DNA of 64,000 nt from Cucumis sativus (lineage: Eukaryota; Streptophyta; Magnoliopsida; Cucurbitales; Cucurbitaceae), in the NCBI RefSeq assembly GCF_000004075.3, contig NC_026659.2, positions 992,001 to 1,056,000 on the forward strand, written 5' to 3'. Shown here one piece after another: positions 1-10,745 of this stretch; position 1 is the first letter of the stretch; every line of letters begins with the position of its first letter. Under the pieces are notes generated by a model. That model had not been told where the DNA came from. It ran no database searches and saw only the letters and a program-made list of their open reading frames with translations. The translations under genes and the position numbers were made by a program.

Positions 1-1384
1 AAAATTGTTGCAGAAAAAAAAAAGTTATAGACCAGAAAGTAAATTTTTGTGATGGATTGGTTTTGAAGAGACAATATCTGTCATATTGGGTTGTCAATGG
101 ACAAATCTTATCTTGAGGATGATGGCCTTCAAAGTTCAAAGGAGTAATGATCTAATTAGGGCTTCACTTTAATTTCTTGGGTGCTTCCTTTGCATATATT
201 AAAGTGCATAGATAATTATGTGAAAATGGTTCTCCATATTTGACGTGAGAATATAGCAATACCCACTTTGAAAATGATGAAAGAATGCACAATATATAAT
301 TGGCTCGAATAATATTAATTAATTATTTATTTTATTGAATTTAATGATATGCTCATACTTCTAATTTATCAAGAATATATGACTTTAATTAACATAAAAA
401 AATTATACTATATATTTTATTCATGATCATAAAAATAATATATCATATAGTGTGAACAAATTTAAAAATGAAGTTGTATCTAGTAATAGTATTGAGATCA
501 TAGAAAGTACTATGTTCAAAAGTTTTATTTGTTTAATTATGTGTAATCATGTCTAATTATATATTAGATTAAAGAAAATTAAAATATTTTGGTTCACTCA
601 AAATAATTTATTTAAAAAAAAAAATTGTTGATATATATCAAAGTCTATTATAGATTGGAAAGCCCAAAAAAAAATCATAGAAATATTACACTTTTAAATT
701 AGTTTATAATTAGTTCAGTCCAAAGTTATATAATCAATGGTTGTCATCGGCTACCATTACACTGTGTTGTCAACTACCCCCAACAACCACCATCAACAAC
801 ACTTACTCGGATAACCACTATGACACAAATTTATGTGATCACCTCGGGCGATCGACCAATTCTCTGTTGGTCCAACTCTGTGACCACCTCTCGAGCAACC
901 CTAAAGGGCATGCTAGCTCCAACAACACCCTCTAGCATTAGCAACCCATTCCAACCACCACCACCCCCAAGAGCTTAAGAACTCACTCTATTTTTCTTGG
1001 GAAAAACTAAATTAAGGTGAAATAGAGGGGAATTGAATTGGAAATTAGGGTAAAACGGGGAGAGAGATGTTTATACCATGAAGGCCACGTTGAGTAGAGG
1101 ATGTGTAATGTGTTGGATGTTGGTGAGAGAGGTGTATTACGTGGGAGGAAGAAGAGACTAAATTGGTCTTTCTTTTGTTATAATAATATAATATAAATTA
1201 GAGTGCATTCATTATCTCTCAAATTAAATCAAAATTAATTAAATAAATAAAAGACAACGTAACTAAAAATGTAATAATAAATAAAAAGTTGGGAAATATG
1301 TGTTTAATTATACCTTTCACAATTTCCACCATGTGTATACATAAAAAGAAAAAGAAAAATTGGTGAAATTATTTGTTAGGTGTG

Positions 1385-1402
1385 TATATATATATATATA
1401 TA
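1385..1402. repeat. (TA)9 microsatellite
   Basis: Uninterrupted TA dinucleotide run in intergenic DNA. Confidence 0.95.
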
Positions 1403-2072
1403 ATTATTTAGAGAATGTGGGTTTTTGGTTACTAGTTGTTTTGCGATGATTAAAGCTTTGTGTGCTTTTTTTCCAAAAAAATTACTATAATCACTAATAT
1501 ACTAATCAAGAGCATATAAAAACTAATGTTTGACTAACTTTTAAAATAAATATATGAAATAATGATCGCATATGCATTTACACATAATATAAACACTAAT
1601 ATGTATGTTTGACAAGTTATAGAACACTAGTATATTTAAAAGGCACGATGGATTGAGCACTAAGAGAAAATGATGTTAAATCACTTTTCTAAAGAAAATT
1701 GTTGTTAAATCAAATTAGCTCCATAAAGCCTAAATTGATAAAATTAAAAAAAAAATGTTTATATTCATTTTGTTGGTTTCTGTCTTTTCTATTCATCTTG
1801 TAAAAGGAAAGGAAAGAAGTTTGAGGGTTATTGATGGTGTATTTTAGAGTAATGAGTTACTATAGTTAATAAGTTAGAATAGATTGTGTGTTTGGAGTAT
1901 AGATTAATTTAGTTAGAGTAGAAATTTGTTTACATTGCAATTTAGTTTAATTTCGTAAAAGAGTAGCCGAATCAACTCAACCTTTAAACTCGAATTAGGT
2001 TCAACTCAATGTAGATTGTGAATTTTGAGTAAAAGAAAGAAACAAACTTTGACTGGCTAAAAATGCAAAGGG

Positions 2073-2095
2073 AAACCAACAAGATTTGTTGGTTT
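2073..2095. promoter_or_regulatory. Perfect 10-bp inverted repeat with a 3-base loop
   Basis: The arms AAACCAACAA and TTGTTGGTTT flank GAT. It sits about 145 bases before the chosen start codon at 2240, so it could be leader RNA structure or a promoter element. Nothing in the sequence decides between these or excludes chance. Confidence 0.5.
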
Positions 2096-2239
2096 GTCCA
2101 CGTCAGCGAAGGAACCCGTGTGCTGCCCACCCCTTGGTTGAACTTCAACCCCCAAAACCAGCGGAAATTTCCTTATAATTTTCTCCAATTTTTCACAATC
2201 AACTCAACTCAACTCATCACAATCAATCTCATAATTTCG

Positions 2240-3010
2240 ATGTGCAGATCAACCGATTATCGTATTTTTGCCGCTGATCGTCTCAAGATCAAGGCATTCT
2301 TCGTTCGTTTTTCTCATCTCCAACTCTTGGACCCTCCACCGGAGTCGCTTACTCTCTTTTACCTCCCTCGCATTGACGAAACCGACCTTGAGATTGACGG
2401 CCTCAAGATTCGTCCCGACTCACCGGCGTTTGTCACTCTTCATCGAGTCGTTTCCCCCTCGTCCAGGATGAAGAAGGGTGTGGAGTTTGGGAGTAGAGAG
2501 CGAGTTCGAGCGAGCGAAGGCGTGCAGTTTCAGGTGTATTTGAGGGAGGAGAAGGTTGTGCAGGGGATTTTTAGGAAGAACGACGACGGAGATTGGAGAT
2601 TGGAGTGTAGATGCGCTCTTGAATCTGAGATTGATGAAGCGGCTGCCGCCGCGGCGGCGGAGGTTTGCGTGGATGTGGAGGGACAGGGGGCGATGTGTGA
2701 GAAGGTGGTTTTGGAAGTGAGAAGGAAGAAGAAGAGAGGGTTTTGTGCATTGATGGAGATACCGGAGGGAAGAGAAGTGGACGGTTATTGCGAGGGGTGT
2801 GATTGTTGTTGTGGAGACGATGGAAGTTCGTCGGAAGATGATGGCGGTGATGATGATAGTGAAGACGGGGGAGGAACGGAGGTGGAGATGGAGGTGGAAG
2901 GAGTCCGATGGGCCGTAGATTTGGGGATTTGGGCCGTATGTTTGGGCGTTGGGTACTTGGTATCGAGGGTGGCCCATTCCAAAACATTGAGGCGTAAACG
3001 GATTTTCTGA
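2240..3010 (+). CDS. At1g01500-like conserved plant protein (intronless)
   Basis: A single uninterrupted ORF of 256 codons. The N-terminal half has the layout I recall for the Arabidopsis At1g01500 family: FFVRFSHLQLLDPPPESLTL, then a YLPRIDET block, LEIDGLKIRPDSP, an HRVVSP segment, and a later VQFQVYLRE and W-R-L-E-C stretch. Databases often call this family erythronate-4-phosphate dehydrogenase-like, but I see no nucleotide-binding GxGxxG motif to support an enzyme. The middle has an eight-alanine run coded by GCG/GCC repeats, then a Cys-rich patch and a long acidic Asp/Glu/Gly/Ser tract. Near the C-terminus a hydrophobic stretch (WAVDLGIWAVCLGVGYLVS) followed by a basic tail resembles a tail anchor. 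I chose the ATG at 2240 because the family begins near this point; an in-frame ATG at 2063 would add 59 low-complexity residues. Function is unknown. Confidence 0.75.
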   Translation: MCRSTDYRIFAADRLKIKAFFVRFSHLQLLDPPPESLTLFYLPRIDETDLEIDGLKIRPDSPAFVTLHRVVSPSSRMKKGVEFGSRERVRASEGVQFQVYLREEKVVQGIFRKNDDGDWRLECRCALESEIDEAAAAAAAEVCVDVEGQGAMCEKVVLEVRRKKKRGFCALMEIPEGREVDGYCEGCDCCCGDDGSSSEDDGGDDDSEDGGGTEVEMEVEGVRWAVDLGIWAVCLGVGYLVSRVAHSKTLRRKRIF

Positions 3011-3445
3011 AAGCATTGTGAATACTATACATCTTTTTTTTGCTTGAGAATGTTCACAAATGAAATTTTGTTATACTTTGTATATGAACATTTTTTATAA
3101 ATCTTACTAATGAAAGGAAAATTTTATATTGATGAGTCAATCAAGCAAAACATTCAAGGTTCCAAAGGATCCAAAAAGAAAATCAAATTAGGAGTCCAAC
3201 AAGATTTTTTTTCCTTTTATGTTATCTTTGAATTAAAAGAATGGACAATTTATTTCAATGAAAGCCCATTAAAATGTTGAAACAGCCACTAGACATCAAC
3301 TTATTTAACACAAGATGGTAAAATTTTGAGAACACTCATTACCATAAAGAAGATGTCTCCTTCAGTTTCATAACCCATCATAGGTTAAATGCTCAATTCC
3401 TTGTTGAAACTAAGACTTTTGGTTACAAAAATTTCAACTGATAGA

Positions 3446-6216
3446 TTACAGAAATCTTACTCCTTCGCCCTCCGCAACCTCTCCGATGAGGTAAGCTCTG
3501 TTAGTTCCATGACTGTCATTGAGTATTCTTTGAGACACCTCTTGGTTCACTACAAGAACCATGCCAACTCCCATGTTGAACGTCCGTCTCATTTCAACAT
3601 CTTCGATCTTCCCCGCCTGATATGTTATCAAGAAAACAAAAAATTGAACATTCAGGTACGAAATCAATTGCAATATGGTAGGTAGGAATCAAGGTAGTTA
3701 TGGAATGTCTTAGTTCCACGTTGGTTAGAATGGGATGACCAATGTGGTCATTAAGTGGCTTGGCTCTCCCACTCCAATAGCAGCTTTTCGGGTGTGATTC
3801 TCTAAGGTGGTCATTAAGTGGTTTGGCTCTTCCATTCCAATAGCTGGCTTCTCGAGTGTGGTTCTCTAAGGTGCTTAAGTGTCTAACACAACCCCAACAG
3901 TTTTTTGGTATTATACTCAATGAAATTGAAACATTAACGTATAGTTTGCACGGATATACAGATAATAAATAAGGAAATAAGACAGGCAATTGGCTCAAGG
4001 AAGGTGATGCTAAGTCCATATTTTCAGGGTACCACCAACTTTCAAAAAAAATCAACAGGCATTTACCTCTTGAATCCAATTAAATACAGGTGGGATTTCC
4101 CATGAATCCTTGTAAATGACAGCTCCAAGGCCATCGGGAAAAACTCGGGGAATATTATCGGTAAAACCGCCACCCGTGATGTGAGCTATCCCCTTAACCC
4201 CTCCCTTACTGATAATGTCAAGTACCTGTGGTTGCAAAGAGAGAAAGAGTTGCAATATTTTGATGTCAATCAAACCTCAAGTGTAAAAGAAAGAACAAAA
4301 AGAACACAATATCTGAAGGGTAACCTGTTTGACATATATCACAGTAGGGGCCATTAAGGCCTCACCTAGCGTAACATCACCACCAGGAAGCTTATCTTTC
4401 AACGATAGACCACTTCGCTCAATAACCCTATAAAAGTATGAAGATTTATATTACAAAAAACTCAGTTTTCTTGATACAAGTGTAAACCTAAAATATAAAG
4501 GAATATCGAGATCAACCTTCTTACTAGAGAGAATCCATTTGAATGGACTCCACTAGATGGCAAACCAATAAGAAGATCTCCGGCCACAATATTTTTCCCA
4601 TCAATAACAGAATCTTTCTTAACAATGCCTACAGCAAAACCACTGAGATCGTATTCACCCTCTGAATAGAAGCCTGGCATCTCCGCTGTCTGAAAATGTA
4701 CAAATCATAGCATTTAGTATCCACCAAGTTGAATGGGATAACAAAGAAAGAAAAGAAACACCGGTTTTCAATTCAAAATGACAAGAGAACAAAAAAATAA
4801 AAAATAAATAAACAAGAAAAATCTTGTCAATTCAAAATGAAGAATGAATTCATTTCAAGCACTTGTATTCTTAGAACTCCAAGACGTCAACCCATAGAGC
4901 AGATTCTGTTCAAGTAAGGTCATACTAAGCCGCATATTCATATCTTAACCACTCTACACTATATTTCAGCCATAGGCCAGAGCACATGGCCAGCAAAACC
5001 AACAACTGGTTCTGTATGAACTTCACTGTCACTGTCAAGTGAAACCAAGGAACGATTCATGATCAACTTAAATACAATAAAACTAAGTCCAACCTAGAAT
5101 TTACACTAAGTTAACAAGCACTACATACGATGGAAACTTTTAATCTTCAATACCAGAACAGTTACAAAATAATGAACATACCTCCCCACCGAGAAGAGCA
5201 CAGTCGGATTGTTGGCAACCAGTCACAATTCCTTTTATCACCTACACACAAAGAAGATATAAGTCATACATTATAAACGCATGTTGATTCATTTGAACAA
5301 GCACAGCTCAACCAAATCAACTTATTTCAATGTTCATCCATACCTTTTCAGCAAGGTCAACATCAAGGTGGCTTGTAGCAAAGTAATCAAGAAAGAACAG
5401 TGGCTTTGCTCCAGAAGTAACAATGTCATTAACACTCATAGCAACCTGGAATAACACTTACTCATAAGATAATTACTAATCATTACAAAATACAAATTTA
5501 TCGCCACCCATATTAACAGCCTACCAAATCAATTCCTATAGTGTCATGAATCCCAGTCTCAAAAGCAAGCTTTAGTTTAGTTCCAACACCATCAGTGCCA
5601 GCGACAAGATATGAATCACCTGCATCAAAATTCATCCAGAAAAGAAACAAAAAGGCAAAGAAAAACAAACTATTTAGAAAAACAACAAATCAACAGCAGC
5701 ATCCCCTTAAGTTCCAAGTTCATAAGAAAATCAAGATTTTGAAACAGTCCCAACCATTACACCAAACTATACTTCTCAGTTCAAACCAGAAATGGATAAA
5801 CATATCAGAATCATTAAACAACTTCCACAGTTACAAATTCAGAAAAAGGTCGCCAAAAAAATAAACAAACCTAGAGGAAAAAGACCACCAAAGCCGCCAA
5901 TACCAGGGGCCATTTTAGCAATCCTCCTCACAAGCTCAGTACCAGCGTCTATATCAACTCCAGCATCCTTATAAGTAAGACCTTCTTTCGCCTCCACACA
6001 AAAATTCCTCTTCGGTAAAGAAGAAGCAACTCCAATTTTCCCAAATCCTTTGGGTTTCACTGAAAACCGAATCGACCCATCATCGGATAAACATTTCGGA
6101 GTATGAAAGCGTAAAAACATCTGGGTGGGGCTCGATTTTGGCTGAGAACAAGGGATGTTCAAATTAGCTAAACAACCATTGAACTCAGTGTTAGTGGAAA
6201 ATCTCGTAGTCGCCAT
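3446..6216 (-). CDS. PUR5: Phosphoribosylformylglycinamidine cyclo-ligase (AIR synthase), organellar
   Basis: Eight coding exons on the minus strand: 6216-5871, 5619-5525, 5445-5344, 5241-5182, 4689-4517, 4427-4325, 4225-4067 and 3616-3446. All junctions are GT-AG and phases close to 402 codons, the usual plant length. The enzyme performs the fifth step of purine synthesis, converting FGAM and ATP to AIR, ADP and phosphate. Diagnostic blocks are [11 protein letters not shown], the glycine-rich [64 protein letters not shown] and [19 protein letters not shown]. About 85 N-terminal residues before the conserved core are Ser/Arg/Thr-rich and read as a plastid or mitochondrial transit peptide. The start at 6216 is the first in-frame ATG; the reading frame upstream has only a non-ATG opening. 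It is convergent with the gene at 2240 and divergent from the gene at 7253. Intron 7 holds a fossil repeat at 3699-3899. Confidence 0.95.
3699..3899 (-). mobile_element. Short TRIM/solo-LTR-like fossil in PUR5 intron 7
   Basis: A 200-bp segment unlike the surrounding AT-rich intron. On the minus strand it opens with TGTTGGGGTTGTG and ends near GTGGAACTAAGACATTCC, a layout seen in short terminal-repeat elements dispersed in plant genomes. It contains an internal near-duplicate of about 63 bp (3744-3806 and 3807-3870). No coding part is present and I see no clear target-site duplication, so it is best read as a small, old, non-coding remnant. Family assignment is tentative. Confidence 0.45.
3744..3870. 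repeat. Imperfect 63-bp tandem duplication inside the fossil repeat
   Basis: Two adjacent copies, each starting GTGGTCATTAAGTGG and ending TTCTCTAAGG, differ at several positions. The divergence indicates an old duplication within the element. Confidence 0.85.
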
Positions 6217-7037
6217 GGAAAACAGAGGAAAAGGTTGAAGAACAAGGCTGAGGATTAAGTGTGACCACCGGAGAAGTTTAACGGCGGCGGATGACCGGCG
6301 AATGGGTTTAAGAGAGGGCAAAAGAAAAGTTAAGAGAGACAATCGGAGCTGAGTATCGCTTCTTTGAGTTTTCTAATTTTTCATTTTAAATTTATTGTTT
6401 TTATTTACAAAGGAAAAGCATCAAAATGTGAGGGAAACAAGGAAATAGGTTAAACTTAAACTTAAAACTTAATCAAAATTGAGGCTTAATTACTTAAACT
6501 AATAGGTATGTTGTTTTGTTTATCAATGTATTTTAATTATATCATAGTTTTAAGGTTAAAGTTTAAATATTTAAACGAGGGTGGTTGAAATATCTTAGGT
6601 AACGTGAACATAAATATTAACCTCGACTAGACGCACTTAAGTTCATGTAATTAGATACAAAAAGGTTGAACCAACCTCAACGTCCTTAGGGCAAATGATA
6701 ACCTCATCAACTCCTCTTACCATCATGCCTCAAACATTCTTAGCTTTTTTTTTCTTTAAGACAAACCATTGAAAAGAATTACATTATGAAGAACAAAAAT
6801 TTCGATAACCATATAAGATAAGGAAAAAGTAGAATAGAAGAGACATTTTCTTTTAATATCTTCTACAATATAATATGTACTCGAACATTAAATGAACGAT
6901 GAACCTAAAACAAATCTAATTATTTTTAAGAAACACTTATTATTTTTGTGAAGGTTGTTGATTAATTTTTAATATCTATGTCAAACTCAATAATTTACAA
7001 ATTTTTTATAATGAAAACGTAAGGGGAAAATCCACTT

Positions 7038-7047
7038 TATATAAATA
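7038..7047 (+). promoter_or_regulatory. TATA box for the gene starting at 7253
   Basis: TATATAAATA lies about 30 bases before the likely transcript start, roughly 215 bases before the start codon. Both spacing and sequence fit a plant core promoter. Confidence 0.55.
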
Positions 7048-7105
7048 CCAAAATGGAGTTTAAATTAGATAGAAAAGAAGAAAAGAAGAAAAGCCAACTA
7101 CAACA

Positions 7106-7186
7106 ATGGCGAAAAAGGAAATTGGCACACATGCCAAGAACAGTTCTAATGGTGTTCTTCCTTCTCAAGTGATGAATTTTTGTTAA
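7106..7186 (+). CDS. Upstream ORF in the leader of the plastid-protein gene
   Basis: ATG GCG AAA AAG opens a 26-codon frame ending in TAA 66 bases before the main ATG at 7253. It lies downstream of the TATA box and so should be in the mature leader unless spliced out. Its ATG context (ACAATGG) is good. Such frames usually lower translation of the main ORF; whether the peptide matters is unknown. Confidence 0.35.
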   Translation: MAKKEIGTHAKNSSNGVLPSQVMNFC

Positions 7187-7252
7187 AGAAACTCTCTAAA
7201 TCTCTCCTTTTTCCCTTTCTCTCATCACTGATTCATATCAATTTGAACGCCA

Positions 7253-9084
7253 ATGATCACTCTGGCTTCTACTTATTATTCATTATCTTCCTTCAAGAAT
7301 CTTCGTCTCTTCAAACCCTCTTCCACATTCTCCCCATCACTCTCCAATCTCAAACCCTTAAATCCTTTCCTCAAACCATCTTCCAATCAGGTAAAATTTT
7401 GCTCAATACCCTTTATTCCTCTCTTTCTGATAACTTTGATTCCTCTTCCAAGTGAAAGAAGTTACCCCACTTTGATCGCAGACCAGGTTCGGTAATGGGA
7501 TTTGTAGGGCGGAATTAGGTAACGATGCACCTTTCGCCATTGCGATCGGTGCCTGTATTCTCACTTCTCTTGTTGTTCCGGCAGCTGATGGTGCTTCCGA
7601 TGATGAGAGCGATGCCGTCATTGATTCCACCGATACTAGGCTTGCTGTCATGGGCATCATTAGCTTTATTCCTTACTTCAATTGGCTGGTATGTATGTTT
7701 CTGATTTTTTTTTTTCTGTGGTTCAATTTGTTTTTGCTTTGTACAGATTTTATTTTATCTTCTTCTTTTATTATTTCAATAGAGTTGGGTTTTCGCGTGG
7801 CTTGATTCTGGAAGAAGACATTATGCTGTGTATGCAATCGTGTATCTGGCTCCTTACTTAAGGTCATTTTCTATTCTTGGATTCTTCTTGTTTTTGTTCC
7901 ATTGAATTGTGTAATTGTGAATTATTTTCTAGCTGTGTCGTTGAACTAGTTGTTTACATTTCTAGAACTCAAAGTAGAGGAAGAACGAGTAATCAGCTAT
8001 GGGAATAGGAGAATACAGATTATAGAAGTTTTATGTGATTTTTTAAGAAGTTACAAGATGAGGTTCAGTAGTGTGCCTTATCAAAATTAAATGGACAAGA
8101 GGTTATGAACAACATTTCATTTCTTATTAATGGGGCTTTTCTCTAAGAATTTGTTTTATGTCAATGGGAGCATAGCTGGTTCGATTCATTAGGCATTGAT
8201 TACCATCCCAAACGTGGATAGTTTAGTCCTCACTTTGCAATCGTTGAACTTGAAGAACGTTTGTTTATGAAGTTCTTGGGGTGGGTGGTACTGTGGTTGC
8301 TAGGTTGGTTCAACTCTTAGTTGTGTCAATATGTTTGAGCCAAAGTCTTAGATTATTATGTGTGTTTGAGACTTTAGCCATGGCTAACAATGAACATAAA
8401 GCGGATTTTGTTCATGTGTATGTAGTATGCACAAACATCAGTATATTCTTCTTACCATGATTATGCATTGCGCTATTAGGTCAAACTTATCGTTGTCGCC
8501 CGAAGAGAGTTGGCTTCCTATCATTAGTATACTTCTCTGCATTATTCACATTCAGGTATCTCGAGAAGTTTCCTCCTTATACTTTGTTCTATTCACCAGA
8601 GGTTTTACAAGAAATCTCATTTTTGTACGCCAACCTATTCTCTAATAATGAAATAGTGTGGCAGTATAATTTGTGTTTTTTGTGATCACAACTTGGCGTT
8701 TACTTGTAGCTTGAAGCGAGCATTACAAATGGAGATATTCAACCTTTGCAAATATTTGGGAAAGCTTCAAAGAAAATTTCTTCAACCAAGAAAGGGAGAG
8801 ACCAATTCAAGGGTTCCCAAGGATCATACAAAGAGGTAAACTATGTGTTACATAGACAAAGGCAATCTCTATATGCTTGTGCATAATTCATCGTCCAATC
8901 TTATAATCTGTAATCTGAGTTATTTTACTCTATATTCAAGAGCGAAAAGAAAGGGGACAGGAAGCTGCCGTCAGCAGAAGAAAGATTTCGAGATAAGATC
9001 AGCAGGTTGGGAGATGCTAAAGAGACATTAGATCATGAACAATCAAATGGAGAATGGGATGATGATCAAAGGAGAAAGCATTAG
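7253..9084 (+). CDS. Chloroplast-targeted membrane protein of unknown function
   Basis: Six exons, 7253-7390, 7482-7688, 7783-7862, 8480-8555, 8710-8835 and 8941-9084, give 256 codons with phases closing exactly. The exon 2 acceptor is the AG at 7480-7481; the AG five bases later would run straight into a stop, so frame decides it. Residues 1 to about 46 are rich in Ser, Leu and Pro with few acids, typical of a plastid transit peptide. A hydrophobic stretch (APFAIAIGACILTSLVVP) follows, then a conserved-looking block with two more hydrophobic segments (LAVMGIISFIPYFNWLSWVF and SWLPIISILLCIIHIQLEAS) around an aromatic YAVYAIVYLAPYLR. The C-terminal 70 residues are charged and Lys/Asp-rich. I recognise the pattern as a plant plastid protein family but cannot name a function. 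It probably sits in the thylakoid or envelope membrane. Confidence 0.85.
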
Positions 9085-10745
9085 GTTATATGTTCTAACT
9101 TTACTCTGCTTGTGGTATACTAAAATTGGAGGATACAGAAACTGATAGTATCAAAGTTGTAGCATTAACATTACTTTTCCCTTCAAATCTAGAGTCAGTT
9201 GCTGCCATTTTCATGGACCTCAAGTATTCTTAGAACTGCTGCAGTTGTATTGCTAAGCTGAGGTTGCTGAATGCTGTTATTTTACTTCTCTTTTATCAGA
9301 AACATAAGTTTATTATTGAAATGAGAGAAACGTTATGCATAGGTCTTAACTTACCCACAAGCAGGACTAGTGTTGTGCATCAACCTTTAAATTTACACTC
9401 TCCATCAATTATTGTTTGTCTGTTGGTGGGCTTTTTCATTTAATTTATCAATGAAATGTCACTGTTTAGGATATGTGCATTTTATTCCTCATGAACTCCT
9501 TCATTTTTGTTCCCCCATTGACCTTGGTCTTGGACTCGGTACAAATTTTCACTCATAGCAAGTATCCAACAATAACTGTCAATTCGAGAGATTAAAATAT
9601 TTACAAAAAGTATACAAAATTTTAGATTCTATACTGATAAACTTTTATTACAAATGTCCCAAAAGTATATTTAGAATACGTGTATTCAACAATCGAAATG
9701 AATTTAGCCCGATGCTAATTGTTATGCTCTTCCTCTCTAAAGTTCGAAGGTTCAAACATCCATTTTTGTATCTTATATTACATGAAATTTTTGTCAATTC
9801 AATTATTTTATTTTATTTTATTTGACTATGAGTGAAAATAGAAGATCAATTTTGAATTACCAACTTCTTGGAAAAATATTATAGTTTTTCTTGTTTCATT
9901 TTATGTCGGTCAATGTATGCCGGCTCAATAGTATTGAAACATGATCTTCAATATTAAAAGTTAAAGGTTCAATCACTCACTTCATAACTTATTAAAAACA
10001 ATGTTAGTTGACATGTATATTCATGTTGGCATCAAACGCATATAGTTGTTTTGGTCCCTATTGAAATTTTTGTTTTGCTAATTTACACTCAACTATGCTA
10101 AAGTTGCTTATTTTTTTTTTTGGGAAGGCTAATTATAGTTTGTGGCAATTCTAAGAATAATAATTAAGTATATAACAATATTTAAAAAAAATTGTAAATA
10201 TAGCAAAATCTACCGGTGATAGACACCAATATTTGCAAGATGGTCTATCATTGTTAAATTTTGATAGATTTTGCTATATACTCAATTGTTTTGAATGTAA
10301 TTGGTATATTTGCAACTTTTCCTTTGGTTAAACCCTAAAAATGAAGCCAAGGGTATAAGAATAACCGACAACCTGGACTCCCAACACATATGGTTGAAAA
10401 TTTTGATTTTTTTCAGTCTTGAGTTGGAGAGTTAAAAATTATGGTCCACCAAACCCAACCTAAATTAATATAATAATATAACTCGATAACCCATGATCCA
10501 ATCCAATCCATATTTTACGGGGTTAGTTAGAAGACATTTTTAATTGAATAGAGGGAGTATAACAACGGGCTCAATCATGACCCATTGTCCATTAGGCATT
10601 GGACAATGGAAGGAAGCCCACGATAGAATTGAGATCGACCCTTCTCTTGGAAATGCCATAATCGAATTTCAATGTCCACAAGGAAGCTCAAAAGACCAAA
10701 CCTCAAACACAAAACCTCATTAAGTGTTCAACATTTTCATTGGAC
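9085..10745. other. Intergenic spacer with the 3' end of the upstream gene
   Basis: The first ~250 bases are probably 3' untranslated sequence. The rest is AT-rich and contains a fold-back repeat copy (10140-10325). Short segments near 9740-9775 and 9945-9985 contain GGTTCAA-type motifs that look like weak Pol III B-boxes, but I see no A-box or clover-leaf, so no tRNA or SINE is called. The MYG1 promoter lies in the last ~300 bases without a strong TATA box. Confidence 0.5.
10140..10325. repeat. Dispersed fold-back (MITE-like) repeat, copy 1
   Basis: It contains ATTAAGTATATAACAAT, then TGTAAATATAGCAAAATCT, a central GATAGACAC / TCTATCATTG inverted part, then GATAGATTTTGCTATAT and TATTTGCAA. 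The same ordered modules recur at 47054-47214 and 48858-49060. The outer halves are partly complementary, as in a small non-autonomous DNA element. No coding capacity. Confidence 0.5.

Larger units (their letters stand above)
1..2239. other. AT-rich intergenic spacer, upstream of the first gene
   Basis: No ORF with coding character is seen. The 64-codon frame at 741-935 is Thr/Asn/Ser-rich and matches no family I know. A (TA)9 microsatellite lies at 1385-1402. The last 200 bases must contain the promoter and leader of the gene at 2240. They carry a perfect 10-bp hairpin (2073-2095) and an ACGT core (CCACGTCAGC, near 2099-2108) of the kind bound by bZIP factors. Confidence 0.6.
6217..7252. promoter_or_regulatory. 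Divergent intergenic region between PUR5 and the plastid-protein gene
   Basis: About 1.0 kb that must hold two promoters firing outward. A good plus-strand TATA box (TATATAAATA) is at about 7038-7047, with a transcript start expected near 7070. The plus-strand leader contains a 26-codon upstream ORF (7106-7186). No comparable TATA box is obvious on the PUR5 side, as is common for housekeeping genes. Confidence 0.6.

Noticed and set aside
741-935. 64-codon Thr/Asn-rich ORF
   Set aside because: Low complexity, no family match and no promoter-like context.
2420-3032. Long minus-strand frames opposite the At1g01500-like gene (Pro/Ser/His-rich)
   Set aside because: These are shadow frames of a GC-rich coding sequence; the plus strand has the recognisable protein.
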